The notes under the pieces were generated by a model, which searched no databases, was not told the DNA's origin, and was given only the letters and a program-made list of their open reading frames with translations. A stretch of 64,000 bases of DNA from Trogon surrucura (Eukaryota > Chordata > Aves > Trogoniformes > Trogonidae). Position numbers and translations under genes: made by a program. The stretch spans positions 41,870,706 to 41,934,705 of the forward strand of contig CM036620.1 in the NCBI GenBank assembly GCA_020746105.1, given 5' to 3'. Shown here one piece after another: positions 1-11,900 of the stretch (position 1 is the first letter of the stretch; each line of letters begins with the position of its first letter).

Positions 1-479
1 ATTACTTTTAGTCATTATGGTGTAGCTTGCATGTTTCTTTGAAGCATCGTGCTCTATTGGCTGGAATGGAATGTTAGGAAATGTTGCTGGCCTCAATGAG
101 AATGGCAGGTCTTAGTCTCCTGTGTTTCCAGATCCTCCCTGGCTGGTGGGAATGAACCCTTTTGCTTCTACATGCCTCAGGAAGATATCCAACATGCCTG
201 ACTATGGCTGCACCATATGGTTAAGATATGTCCCACCTCGCCAAGCCCTTAGGTTTCAGTTTTTCATGTTTGTTATATGAAATTTTAAAGCTCATGGTTC
301 TGATTTAGTTCAGTGGACGTAATTCAAGTAAGAAGAGCCTTACTAATTAAAAAGCTTTCAAAGCGACCCAGATCCTGTTGACTGAATTAGAGAGGAATTA
401 AATGAACAATTGTGGTGACAGATTTGGGGATGGCAGAACCAGAACGGCAGACCTGGTATATCCCACTGGTATATAAAGG
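1..479. other. AT-rich noncoding DNA, nothing recognised
   Basis: I see no coding exon, RNA gene or repeat of known family in this stretch. The short open frame on the minus strand that starts near 589 overlaps the CR1 tail and has no protein-family resemblance. Confidence 0.6.
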
Positions 480-556
480 CATCCCTGTCTGCTGCAGGGG
501 GCTTGCACTAGATGACCTTTAAATGTTGCTTCCAACCTATGATTCTGTGATTCTGT
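480..556 (+). mobile_element. CR1 LINE 3' end fragment
   Basis: This is the 3' terminal untranslated part of a CR1 non-LTR retrotransposon. The sequence shows the family's terminal landmarks in order: a CTGCAGGGGG block near 491, an 'actagatgacctttaaa' block near 507-523, a TTCCAACC block at 530-537, then ATTCTGTG followed by ATTCTGT at 542-556. CR1 copies end in such octamer repeats rather than poly(A). The copy is strongly 5' truncated, as most avian CR1s are; the exact left edge is uncertain and related sequence may begin some tens of bases earlier. No coding part remains, so it cannot be active. Confidence 0.88.
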
Positions 557-2960
557 ACCCCAGCTCTCCTCTAGCCATTGTCCTCCCATTTCGGGGGTTG
601 AGTTAAACTCCAGCAGGTTAGCAGAGAAGACCTTAGGTCACCTTGTGCCACTTACTGCAATGCCTGTGAGCTGGTCACTTGCCATCCTGGTGTTGGAGTA
701 GGTAACGCACAATCTGTATGAAAGTGTGTTGCTGAAATAGTAAAAGTGGTGCCAGAACAAAGTCCTCTGCTGGAATATTTCTAGCAAAAGCGAAGATAAA
801 GCAATTGATATGAACTTGCTACTAACAAATAAGAATGTATTCTCCTTGAGAAAATGCTGTTTGTAGTTTTGCCCTTGTATTTTTAAATACATACAACTAC
901 GTGCAGTGTGTGTGTGGTATGTGTGCATGTGTTTGTACAATAATTAGCTTAAACTCAGGACTGGTTATTTTTTTAAACTTGCTTATCAGACAGCATGTCT
1001 CATTTAATTTTTATTCAATACATAGTTTCTGTTTTAGTGCCTTATTATATTCTTTTGGCTCACTGGATATTTCTCCCCTTCGCTCTTTTTTTTTCTCTTT
1101 TGCTATATACTTTTTATGTATAAATGTACACATATATATACAGAAAGAACAAAATAATCACTCATGAGAAATCTTGAAAACTAAACAGCAACAAGAGATT
1201 TATATTTATAAATAGGGAGCTGGGGGCCGGAGGGCGGAATGCTAACAGTGAAGTTACACAGATAAATTTTTTCAGTTCTTTTATCTAGTAAACATCCTAA
1301 TGATCAACATCAAAGGCTGAAGAGAGAAGCTGTTCTTCTCTTTCGTGCCAAATTGAGAAAGAGTGGGCTCTTTTACATCTCATATGGGAGATATGAGGAG
1401 CCTTTGAATGGATCATTGCTTTTTATGAGTAGTAATGAGGTGAGAAGTATTCTAGTGTGTGGCACAGGCCTTCATTAAAAGCGTGAAACAGAATGGCTTA
1501 TGGTTAAAAGGAGTAATTTGTTCTAACATACTTGCTAAATTGTGCTGTAACCATGCCAGGTCACTGGACTACATTTTCCATAGGATTCCCGAATGCATTT
1601 GTGTGTAATTATTCTGCCTGTACGGTGTTCAGGGATTTTTCCAATGGCTTGTGCTAACTAGTTGACAACACTCATTCCTTTACTGGAAACTTCTCTAAAT
1701 ATTATATTTTAAGAGGTGTGGAAGAGCCCAAATTCTGTTGCCCAAACCTATATTTCCTCAAAAGAGTAAGAACCAGCAAAACAGCATAAAATAACCAAAA
1801 CTTATCTGAAGGTCTTATTAACATGATGAAAAAGCAGGAAAACTATTCCCACAGTCTCATTCCTCAGTCTGCCAGGATTTTACCAGAGAGGCTCACGCAA
1901 ACCAAAGGCAACTAAACTGCTACACGCTGCTGTCTCTTACAGTAGCATGTTTGAGCAGCCTACCTTCCTAGAGCACTGCTCAGCTACTCCCTGTGTCAGA
2001 GCCCATGGCAAGGAACGGCGGTTGTCACTTTGGAAAATCAGCCACTTGTACTCTGGTGCTGCTGAGAAACATGATAATAACTATGCAGCAGCACAGATAA
2101 CACAATGAGCGAACTCTTTTCCAAGTTCTCATTCTTGTCGTGGTTGAAGAGAGGAAACTTCAATTATATGCACAGTGCAAATTTCTGCCTGGGTAATTTA
2201 TTTTTAGAGGACAGAGAGAGGTTCCTAGGAAGAAAACTCTTGAGCAGTGAAGGACTGGAATACATTATACTGGTGAAGGAATAGTTTTTCCAGCACAGGT
2301 TATATGCATAATAGGAGTCCTTTTTGTCAGCAAAACACTTGCAGCATCCACTTCTGACCTTTAGGCATCGAAACCACACAATCTTCTGAGGGTTGTGAGT
2401 CCAGTCAGCGTCAGAATAAGGAAGAGAATGCAGACTGCAGACTTGCCGTGCTCTAGTCATTGCACCACACCGCCTCTTCGCTCTCTAAACATTTCTCTGT
2501 TTCCAGCACAGCCAGAAAAACTGCCTTCAATCCTTGCCAGGCCAAAAAAAATGGCAGGTCTGTGTTTTAAGCCTGATCCAGTGTAAGAGTAACAGCTGAT
2601 TAGGAGATTTTTCTGTGAAACTTCTTGGGAAGGAAGCCCTAAGCCATCTAATCAAAAAATGCAGAAATTAGCAGCTTCGATTTATGTCTTTTAAAACAAG
2701 CCAAAAAAAAAGTGAGGGGAAAATCAAAATAGACAATGCATTTTTTGTTTTTCTTACTCTGTCTCATTTTAGGACAAATAGCAAAATCTAAAAATAATTG
2801 CAATCTTACCAAAACACTTTAATTAACTCAAGACAAGCTTTTGTTTGGAATGCTTATTGATGAAAATTTATGAGATTTCCACTTTTTCCCTGAGTCAGAG
2901 TAGGAAAATATTTGAAATCTCAAATCTATCTCATTCCTGGCTTTGAACTAAGGGAAGGGA
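557..2960. other. AT-rich noncoding DNA with a short TG-rich tract
   Basis: No exon or RNA gene is recognisable. Open frames of 88-100 codons occur on both strands near 640-1170 and 2160-2460, but none resembles a known protein and their codon content simply follows the local A+T bias. A degenerate TG-rich stretch lies at 901-938 and a short TA-rich run at 1128-1140. The remainder looks like neutral intergenic or intronic sequence. Confidence 0.6.
901..938. repeat. degenerate TG microsatellite
   Basis: A run of TGTGTG units interrupted by GG, CA and TT steps. It is an imperfect dinucleotide repeat with no other function visible. Confidence 0.6.
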
Positions 2961-2968
2961 TGAGACTC

Positions 2969-3012
2969 TCTGTGTGTGTATGTCTGTGTGTGTACGCACA
3001 CACACATATGTG
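2969..3012. repeat. TG/CA microsatellite forming a near-palindrome
   Basis: TG repeats run into CA repeats around a central TACG at about 2991-2996, so the two halves can pair as an intrastrand hairpin. Alternating purine-pyrimidine sequence like this can also adopt Z-DNA. It is a simple repeat; no function is claimed. Confidence 0.75.
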
Positions 3013-3523
3013 TTTGGCAGCAATTAAAATATGAGAGTTGTGTTTAGAGCCATATGCTTCCTCAGAAACTGATAAAAGTTGCATGGGTATAACTGATGGA
3101 GAATTTGTCCCATAATGTTGGGACAGCTGAGTTAAGTACAATTGTTTCTTTAAATCAGCTTACTATTTCTTCCTGTACAAGTCAAGACAGGCTAGTCCAA
3201 TTTCAAATATTTATATTAATGAAAAAAATAGATTTTGTGAAATCTAGTCCTATTACTATTTATCTTCTGAATGTCAGTCACTCTGAAACCTGAGAAACAG
3301 ATGAATTATTTTCTGGATGTACTTTTTATCCATATTATGAAATACAGAAGACTTCTATGTTCATCAGCAAATGCTGGGGTCATTCTTCATAATTGTATTC
3401 ACAAAGTTTTGTTTCAAAATGTCAGCAACAATGATTTAAATTTCTTATTTCAATGGTGTGGAAAAAAATAGGATAAAGCAGAGAAGTACAGTCTGTTTTA
3501 CTTAAACAACCACTCCCCCAAAA

Positions 3524-3597
3524 GTGTATGTATATATATGTGTGTGTATGTATATATGTAAGTGTAGTATATGTATATATGTACTTATATAACATAT
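3524..3597. repeat. TA/TG compound microsatellite
   Basis: A compound array of TGTA, TATA and TGTG units over roughly 74 bases. It is an ordinary simple repeat, probably length-polymorphic. Confidence 0.8.
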
Positions 3598-6500
3598 CTA
3601 CACTGCACTGTTTGAACAGGCAACGAGATCCAAATTTTTATTTTCCTATATGTTAGATTGTTTTTCCTAGTTTTTCAGGCAGAGAGCTTAAATGACAGGA
3701 CAAAGATTGGGAATTATGTCAATAGACATCTGGAAATCATAACAGTCCAGCCAGAAACTTTATTTTCGCCCTGGGTACAAGTGAGGAAACGCACCCACAT
3801 TATTACAACAATGGGGTGAACTCAGGTTGTTGTGAAGGTTTCAAAACAATGTCAGCTACTTGCTTATGGAGAAGATCTGAATGTCCTGGCATTGAAAGCT
3901 CTTCATGGGATGAATAACGAGATAGATATGCTGTCAAGACATATTCAGAATGCTTATATCTGTACACTCTAAAGTGATGATATTGATAGAAATTGCCAGT
4001 TATTCTGTGCTATGAATCAGTTTTTAATGTACATTTTGACACTGATTCTGTATGGTTATAAATAGTGTGTGGAATGAGATATCTATTTTTTATCGGTGTC
4101 TTGGAATTGAGGTCTGCAAAGGCAGATTTGGCCACCTTGCAAACACCGTAGAGTTTGTGCTGCAACTACAATTAAAATGCATTTTAAACCTAAAGTGACA
4201 AAACATTACTAGGCTGCCGGTGTTGCCTGACCTTCATCTTTCTCCCACTTCATCTAAAGGCTGATTTTGAAACAATTTATTTGAAATAGTTTATTCTGTA
4301 ATTGCTTAATTATAATTGTTTAAAAGGGAGAGAAAACAAAGATGAACAAATCAAAATTACTTGAGGCTATTTGAGAAACAGGAAAATGCAGTACTCCATA
4401 GGTACAGTTACCAGAAGGCACAATTTGGAGATCTGGTACCAAATTTAGCCATGGAAGATATGAAGATCTAGAAAATGTTGGCCCTTATCCTGCCCTGATC
4501 TTCCATGGGATATTCCAATATACTTTTGTCACACAGAAACTCAGATTTTTAAGTTTGCAAAGGATTCTCAGATTCTAACGAGGACTATAAATGCTACCAG
4601 TAATGTCTTCTTTATTAGGAAGTATTAAAAAACAAGGAATACAAGCATTGTAAGTAGAGCGAGCCTTGGCCCATGCCTCAGCTTCTCTTTTCTGTGTGGA
4701 GAGTTCTCAGCAGATTTCTGTATCTGCATTTCACAGAGATCAAATGACTTGCTGGTATTCAAACCTCTTACTAACAGGCAGAATCCGAAAGGGATATGAT
4801 TACGTATGTATAGTTGCTTTGTGCAATAACATCATAAACTACTCCAAGCATCTCTTGATTAATCTTGAGCTAAATTGTCTTCAGTCATTTGTCTGCATAT
4901 TTCTAGCCTAGCAGAGATGACCAAAAAAGAGCAATATTGAAAAGGAGACAAGTTTACAGCAAATCTAGTCTCCATGCTGTTTTCAGGAATCTGTGTCAAA
5001 GTCCCATTATCCCGATCCGTTCATAAAACACCACAGTGAAGAGAAACATACATGTCCACTATGGTTTTCTCAGGCTATTTCATCACAACCAAAATCCTGC
5101 TGCTTTTTTTCCTGTTACGTAAGACCTGCACATGACAGCGTTCAGGAAGAAATTATAGAAGCAGAGGTATATGTTATCTTCATTCCTCTAATTTTCTGCA
5201 GGTCTGGATTTCTAATTTATGTTATTTTTTTTTGCCCAGTACAAGTTTCTCCAGAAAGCAACTAAGTTCTTTAAGGTGACTGATCACCTACTTCTGCTGA
5301 AAGTTGTATTTATTTGCCTTCTTTGTATGTCTTTTGCCTTCAGACATAGGACGAGTCTTCAGGTCAGGCTCCATTAAGGCTTTCCAGGGCTGCTTTTCGG
5401 GTTTTCGATCCAAATGCTACACCATGTCTCCTGCAGGGAACCACAGCCCTGCTTCGCCTTAACATCCATGTACTGCCAGAATCTTTGATTTACTAGCCCG
5501 AGATGTCTTTGCCCTCTGAAAGGCATATGTGGTAAAAAAGTCCAGTTTGCCAGCGTAACTCTCTGCAGATATAACCAAATTAGCAGATTCATTTTGGGTG
5601 TGAAGTTTTATTTCTTGCCCTTTTCCTCCATGCATGCGTAAGGGACGGATCTCATCCGTGTTAAGAACCTAGCGAGTGTGGAGTTATATGCACTGCAGCA
5701 ACCCCCTGCAGCTTGATGTTGTGCATTTATGAACCTTAATGACCTGCTGAGAAAGTAGGAGGAAAGGGCAAGAGGGCCAGAGTAAGAATTAGCACATTAG
5801 TGATTTCGACCATAAAACAGCTTATCTCTCTCCTTGTACTGAACTTTTGGTTTTGGAACTTATGAAAGCTTGCTTGGCATGAAGAAATAATTGCCACTTC
5901 TGGAAAAGCTGAAAGTCTGTTCAGTGGAATAGGTTTTTTTCTGTATTAAATTTAGGACTAAAGCTAAGCCTAAGTTCCTGAGAACTCAGAGGTGCCAGAT
6001 GCTGGAGTTGGGTAGACAGAAGACTGTATCCATCTCTAACCTGCTCGGGGTAAGAAACCTCAACTGTCCAAATGGAAGCTGCAAGTCAGGGTGTCCCCCT
6101 CAGTTTTCTGTGCTTAAAGATACGTCTGAAGCAAACAAATCTTGGTGGCTTTGCATGCGGATAGTGCTTAAATTTCACCAGTGTTTCTCCTCTAATTAGA
6201 ATCCCCAAAGTGCGGAGTGCAATGAGAAAAATAAGTCATGGGGCTAAAAGTGTGAAATGGAAATGTAGCTACAAGAAATGGAAATAATTCCAAAGGGAGT
6301 AATTTTCCAAAACTATTGTTCGGTTAACAAATAGAAGAAAAATGTGACAGTCAGTGAAAGGGAAGATTACTGCTGCTTTTAACTATTCTTTTGAGGTCCT
6401 TTGTAACATTTTACACCACTGGACTGCTGTGACATAGAGCGCAGCCATAGAAACGGTTGCACTGGCACAACTGAGTAGGCAATAACTTGGAGCTGGGGTT

Positions 6501-8540
6501 GAGAGAGTAAGTAGGTGAAACCAGGAAAAAATAAGAACATATTCTTCTCATTTTGCTGTCATAATTTGAGACCAATCCTGTGTTTTATGAAGGTTTAACT
6601 TCCTGTCCCAGGTTTATACACATCTCAAAACACCAAAGCAAAGGATGATTTCCTGGAAGTGACAGCTGGGCTGACTGTGCCCTCCAGCACCAGGGGCCAG
6701 TGGGGACACAGTGCAGAACATTGAAATGTGTGAAGTACTGTATAGCATTCTGAACTACTGAAAGTGAAATATAAGGGCTACTGCTTGTTTTTTTCCCCAT
6801 AAAGTCTGTGCTATTCTAATGTGCTTGCTACAATTTTTCTTTTAAAATGCCTAGAGGAAATTCATTTTTATAAAAATGACGGTTAAGCCTGACCTTCCAT
6901 CTTTAAGCCTCCTACTTGTGCCTTTGAGATCCAGCACATATGGTACAGTATGTTACAACCAGCTGCTAATTGAGCTCTCCGCAAACATGGCTATTAAGGC
7001 CAACTGGATCAAATGAGGACAGCTCAAGCTTTAAATCCTGGGGATATGTGCCCTTGTGCTGATTACGCACAGCTCCCTTTGCTCTAGGGAGAGTAAATTG
7101 GACTTACCCAGAAAGAATAGGCTCTGAGCCAGCTTTGTCATTATTCATGACACTTCTAATATTATTATCCACTTATAAGTGCATTTGGAGCTATACATCA
7201 GAAAGTGCAAGGCCCATTCTTCACATACTTCAAAACAAAAGTATATACACTTTGCGTTCTATAAGATATAGAATTATTCTTTAAGTTTCTATCTCTAACT
7301 TGTTTTCAGTACATTTATATGACACTTAAGTATAAAATTTGAAAAATAGAAATTATAATATTTTTAAATGTATTAGAAAATTTGAGATCCCAGTCCTGTA
7401 CTCTGAGTACATATTTCAAACCATACTTTGTTACTCTTGTTGACACTGGCACATAGTAATGGAGTATTACTTTCAGCAGAAGTTGAGTGGGTGTGAGACA
7501 AAGCTTAGGAGCATCCATCAGCACTGTCTAATAACAAAAGTCTGCTAATCTACGTGCAGTCTTGACAGTGGCCATATAGCCTATTGGTTTTTCAGCCTGT
7601 TGTTTTGCAAACATCCTGTCAACAGAGCACGAACCTTGCGTACATCTTAAGCTTGACTATCAAAGTCAAGAAAATCTCCCATTGCTCCCAAATGTCTATG
7701 CTAATAAACCGTGTAAACAGAACATTTGTGGGTGCCTCACTGGGTCTGAAGTCTTATGGAACTGTTGCTGATTAAGGAGTCTCTTTACTTAGCATTTGTC
7801 TTTCACATTTATTTTTCAAAGTATTTCCGTAACAGGCCAATGTGACTGAAGTTTCCTGACCCTCTGCCAATCACAATATAACCTTCAAAGGAAAGAGATA
7901 ATCTCCCACTGAAGTAAGCAACAAAGAAATGTTCTTCAGAAGAAAATCCAGTAAAATTCAAATAGGGAGTGCAAAACTGGAACTGTTTTTGAGAGCCAAA
8001 TACTGAGATGAATTTAACTCTTTAACTGGTTAGTCCCATAGCAAAGGGATTGATCTGAATCAGAGTTTCACCTATCCAGCTGTGCTCTGGAGAGCAAGAG
8101 CAGGGGGAGATAAGACCTTCTGTGGCAGACACTTTGAAAGGCAGTGAGAAGCAAGGATCTTTCAGCTAGGACTGCTTGATGTTTATCAAATGGGAAAAGA
8201 TAAGCAGGATCTGAGTCTTTGTTTTCATTAGAATTTAGTGAACAGTGAAGCTTAGGTCCTTGATGTATTCTGACACACTGATATTTATTTAGTATATCAT
8301 GTTTTGTGGTGCATTTTTTTTCTTTTTGGAGTGAACAATTCAAAATGAATGTGATTTTGAAATTATGGATTGTTTTGACTGCCTTTGCTTATCATTCTAC
8401 ATCATCTCAAGAACGGGGTAACTCAGATCCCTTGTGCCCAAATTCTTTTCATGGTCAGGTTTTCTAGCTGGATGACATTTGTGCTAAGCTACCAGATGTA
8501 CTATATCTCAATCAAAGGAATGACTGAAGAGAGTAGCAGA
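3598..8540. other. AT-rich noncoding DNA, one possible conserved element
   Basis: No coding exon, tRNA or snRNA is seen. Open frames of 62-91 codons are all without family resemblance. The piece at about 6930-7200 stands out: it is less AT-rich, contains TAATTGAGCTC and TGATTACG homeodomain-type motifs, and lacks repeat signatures; it is listed separately as a possible conserved noncoding element. A weak SINE-like reading at 4650-4790 was considered and dropped. Confidence 0.55.
6930..7200. promoter_or_regulatory. possible conserved noncoding element
   Basis: Compared with its surroundings this stretch has balanced composition, no simple repeats, and several short motifs of the kind bound by homeodomain proteins (CTAATTGAG near 6967, GATTACG near 7060, TTATAAGTG near 7172). 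Such texture is common in distal enhancers near developmental genes. No alignment was possible, so this is inference from appearance only. Confidence 0.2.
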
Positions 8541-8543
8541 CAG

Positions 8544-8583
8544 TGTCACAGGAAGTGCTGCTCTTATGACAGCACCTGTGACA
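8544..8583 (+). repeat. imperfect inverted repeat, 14-bp stem hairpin
   Basis: TGTCACAG (8544-8551) pairs exactly with CTGTGACA (8576-8583), and GTGCTG (8555-8560) pairs exactly with CAGCAC (8570-8575). A three-base GAA bulge sits on the left arm and the loop is nine bases. The fold is tidy but, at about 40 nt, shorter than a usual microRNA precursor, and pairing stops just outside the stem. Whether it is transcribed is unknown. Confidence 0.6.
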
Positions 8584-8887
8584 ATGATGTGTCTCCATTT
8601 ATAATTCTCAGACATAGAAGAAACCCCTCCCCCCTCTATATAAACAACCAAACCGGTGTTCTTTAGGAGAAAATTCAACTGACAGAAAAAAAAATATTTT
8701 TTTTCATGCTTTACAGCAGTTTCACTGAAAAGGTAGTTTCCACTGAGCGCCTCTTTTTATCTGTCTTCTCCGTACATGGATAACAAAATTATGCTGTGTA
8801 ACTGGTGAGGAACTCAACTTGTTTCAAGTGCTATAGTCAATACCATTGCCAAATCATCACTAGATGCTTTGTCTATTTTCACCATTC

Positions 8888-8909
8888 TTTTTTTTTTTTT
8901 TTTTTTTTT
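8888..8909. repeat. poly(T) tract, 22 bases, flanked by inverted 7-mers
   Basis: A pure T22 run. ACCATTC immediately precedes it and GAATGGT follows it after one or two bases, so the flanks can pair around the tract. There is no gene-like sequence beside it that would mark it as the reversed tail of a processed pseudogene. Confidence 0.8.
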
Positions 8910-11900
8910 GTGAATGGTATTTGTGTAACTTCCTAGAAACTCCTCCTTTTGGACTGAAAGTAGAAACTCTTTGTCTTGGCTCTGTGGTGGTCAGTTCTTT
9001 TCTCCTTATTCTGTTCAAATTCTGAAGGGAAACAATTCAGAATCAGCCTGTGGATGGACTTTGTACAGGCTACAGTTAGCGACACTCTTTCTGCTTTGGA
9101 GTAACCTCCAGAATCATGCGTGTTCTTTTGAAATATGTATCTGCAAATATTGCTCACACCCTCACTATGTTCTCTGAGTGGAGGAAGTCATCCCTGTTAA
9201 ATGCCACAAGGAATCACTATTGTTTTAACTGATGCCAGCCTTAACCTACATAGGTGAAATCAAAGAAAAAGCAAAACCTGTACTCCTGTCCTTCTTGCCT
9301 AATATTTGATCTAGGTTTCTAAGCACAATGCCGTGTTACCTCTCATTAATCAAATAACATTTTATTTATGTGGTTCTAGTATTTTCTGAGAGAAGGAAGA
9401 ATGGGGAGAGGCTGTGCAATACACGATAATTCAAAAGTTAAGTGATTGTGGTCAGAGGATTGTTATCATCTGGATAATTGTTTTTCTCACTGGAAAGTAG
9501 TCACATTTTATTTTGCATGCTAGAAGTGCAGATTCATTTACTCTTTTTTTAACAAACTTCCTCAATGAATGAATTAACTTAAATTTACCACTTTTCTGGT
9601 AGGAAGGTTGTCTAACAGCAAGTAACAAGGCAGATTTAAGCTGAGGCAAAAAATACAGTGTTAAGACAAATGTTTAAAATTAAATATTGTCCTTGAATAT
9701 TTTTCCTTGCCCAGCTTTCACAAAGGCCACTTGAAGTTCTGTTTTGGGATTAAAAGTGAGGGAATATGGAAGGAGAAAAGGGGAATAAATCCCAGCTTGT
9801 ATCTTTAAAGCTCTGGAATGGTGTAAATTACTACAGTGGTTTCACATTTTCATGGGATCAAGGCAACAACAGTAAGCTCATAAAACAGATACCACTAATT
9901 ATGCAGAGGAGAAGTCATAAAGTCACTGGTGGAAGCATGTTTTATATTCATGAACACATCATTAAAGTTTTAAGACGCACTATCAAATTCTACGTTTTAA
10001 TACTACACCCAACAGCATTAAACCCTCCCAACAAGAAAATCAGATTGTTTAATGATTGTGTTTGTCACACAGGTTTTATATATCTGCCGTTGAAGCAGAT
10101 GTGGACTTTTCTGTTGCTGGACAGCTTTTGTCACTGGACAATTAAGAAATTATTTTTTTATCTGAACAGTTTACAGAAAAAATAAATAATACAACAAAAA
10201 AAAATCTCAAAAAATTTAAGAATGTTTAATTGCAGAAATATTTAAATTTACCCAATCACATAAAAATCTTTTTATAGCACTGTCAATTTGGTTTTACTTC
10301 TCTTGTATTTTCTTTTTTAATTAAGAAGTCATTTTAAAGTAAAAGGATAGTGATTTGGGTAAGCTACAAACACAAGTGTGAGCTATTTTAAAGGAATCTT
10401 TAAATTAAATGTGGCTTTAACATAGCCATTTAAATTAAGGCAAAATTTAATAAGTCATATTTCAGGCTTGGCTGCTTGACTGTATCTCTTTAGAAGACCG
10501 AAGAGTGTCCTGTGTGACTTTCATTACCGTCACGAAGTGACTGAGACCACTGTGAAAATGCAAATATGAATTTTAAGGGTCCAAATCCTCCAATATAAAA
10601 AGAGGTACAACAGGAGATTAATAGGTGGATCCTTGTCAAGACATCAACAACACAGACGACACTTTCAAATCTGATTCTTGTAACCTACAGCAAGGACTCC
10701 AGTTTGTGGGTTTGGACTAACAGGTATGAATAGTTTTGCAGTTGCACATCCAGACACCATGTCCCTCTCATGTCTCCAGTGTGGACAACACAGCCTTACT
10801 GCTCTCTTCCCCTTCACTTCACGGTGAACCGTGTTGCTTCTAACATTTGGGACCTCAAGAACTAGTTCCCTCTCTAGAAAGAGTGGGCACAGTCAAGCAA
10901 ATTAAGAGTCATTCTTATTTACCAGTGTTAATAAATAAAACCTCAAATACTTAATGTTATGTTTAAAGGATGTATTTTCAGCACTCAGTGACAGATTTTA
11001 GAAAAAAACTTTATCAAAAAACTAAACTGGTCTATCTCTAGCTAATTACTAGATGATGTCCAGGTACCAGCTAATACCATACCTCAACATTTATCTGACA
11101 AAAAGTCAAGTGAGAGTTTCAATTATTTACATAAAATTGATCAGACGAATGCTGTTGAAGCGAATTACGATTCAGTGAAGACTTATGCCTAAAAACAATC
11201 AATGGCTCAGTGTGGCCTAATGTCAGGTCTTTTCTAAACCTTTCTTGCTCCAGAGCCAATATTTGGCCTACACTATCTGCCAGCATCTTTTTAAAGAGAA
11301 GCACACATCTAAAACCTCTCACAGCTCTGAAAATTTAGGAGTAAATATTTTTAAATTAAAACCGTATGCTAAGCAGTGCAGATTTGCTGGTGCAGATGTT
11401 ATTTTTGGCTCATTTTCTTTAACTGATTCGTAACCAATATACTTCAGCCTGTATTTCCACGTTTATTATTATTCTGAATACCACAGATATAGTGAAAGAC
11501 ATTAATAGCATAATATCTCAGGATATTTTAGGGAGTTTAGTATTTAGCAGCAAAATCACCACTAAAACTCTGTGAATAATGTGTTTCCTCAGGACACTAT
11601 AAATACCAAAAGTGAGAAAAAAGAGAAAATGGAGATAAAGATGACTTAAACAGAGAATGGGACAAAAAGGACCATTTTTTTGTTAAATTCCGCACTCTAC
11701 TTCTCTCAGGAGGCTCACACAGATCTTTGACATTTAATTCCTAATTGCACTACATAGCTCAGCAAGCACAGTGCAGTCATATCAGCTTTTTGAGTTTTTT
11801 GTTGATGATGCTCCCACATTCATCCTAATTATTTAGGATTCACAATAATGTCTATTTTTGTTGTTAAAATTCATGCCTGTTATCCACAGTGCCATTCTTC

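Noticed and set aside
4650-4800. Reversed MIR-like SINE
   Set aside because: Only 'caaatgacttgctgg' resembles the MIR core; the flanking blocks do not follow in order.
9819-9860. Old sauropsid 'ggtgtaaat' repeat word
   Set aside because: A single short word without its usual partners; chance is likely in AT-rich DNA.
9766-10185. 139-codon plus-strand frame as a gene
   Set aside because: No domain, promoter or splice context, and its amino-acid content follows local A+T bias.
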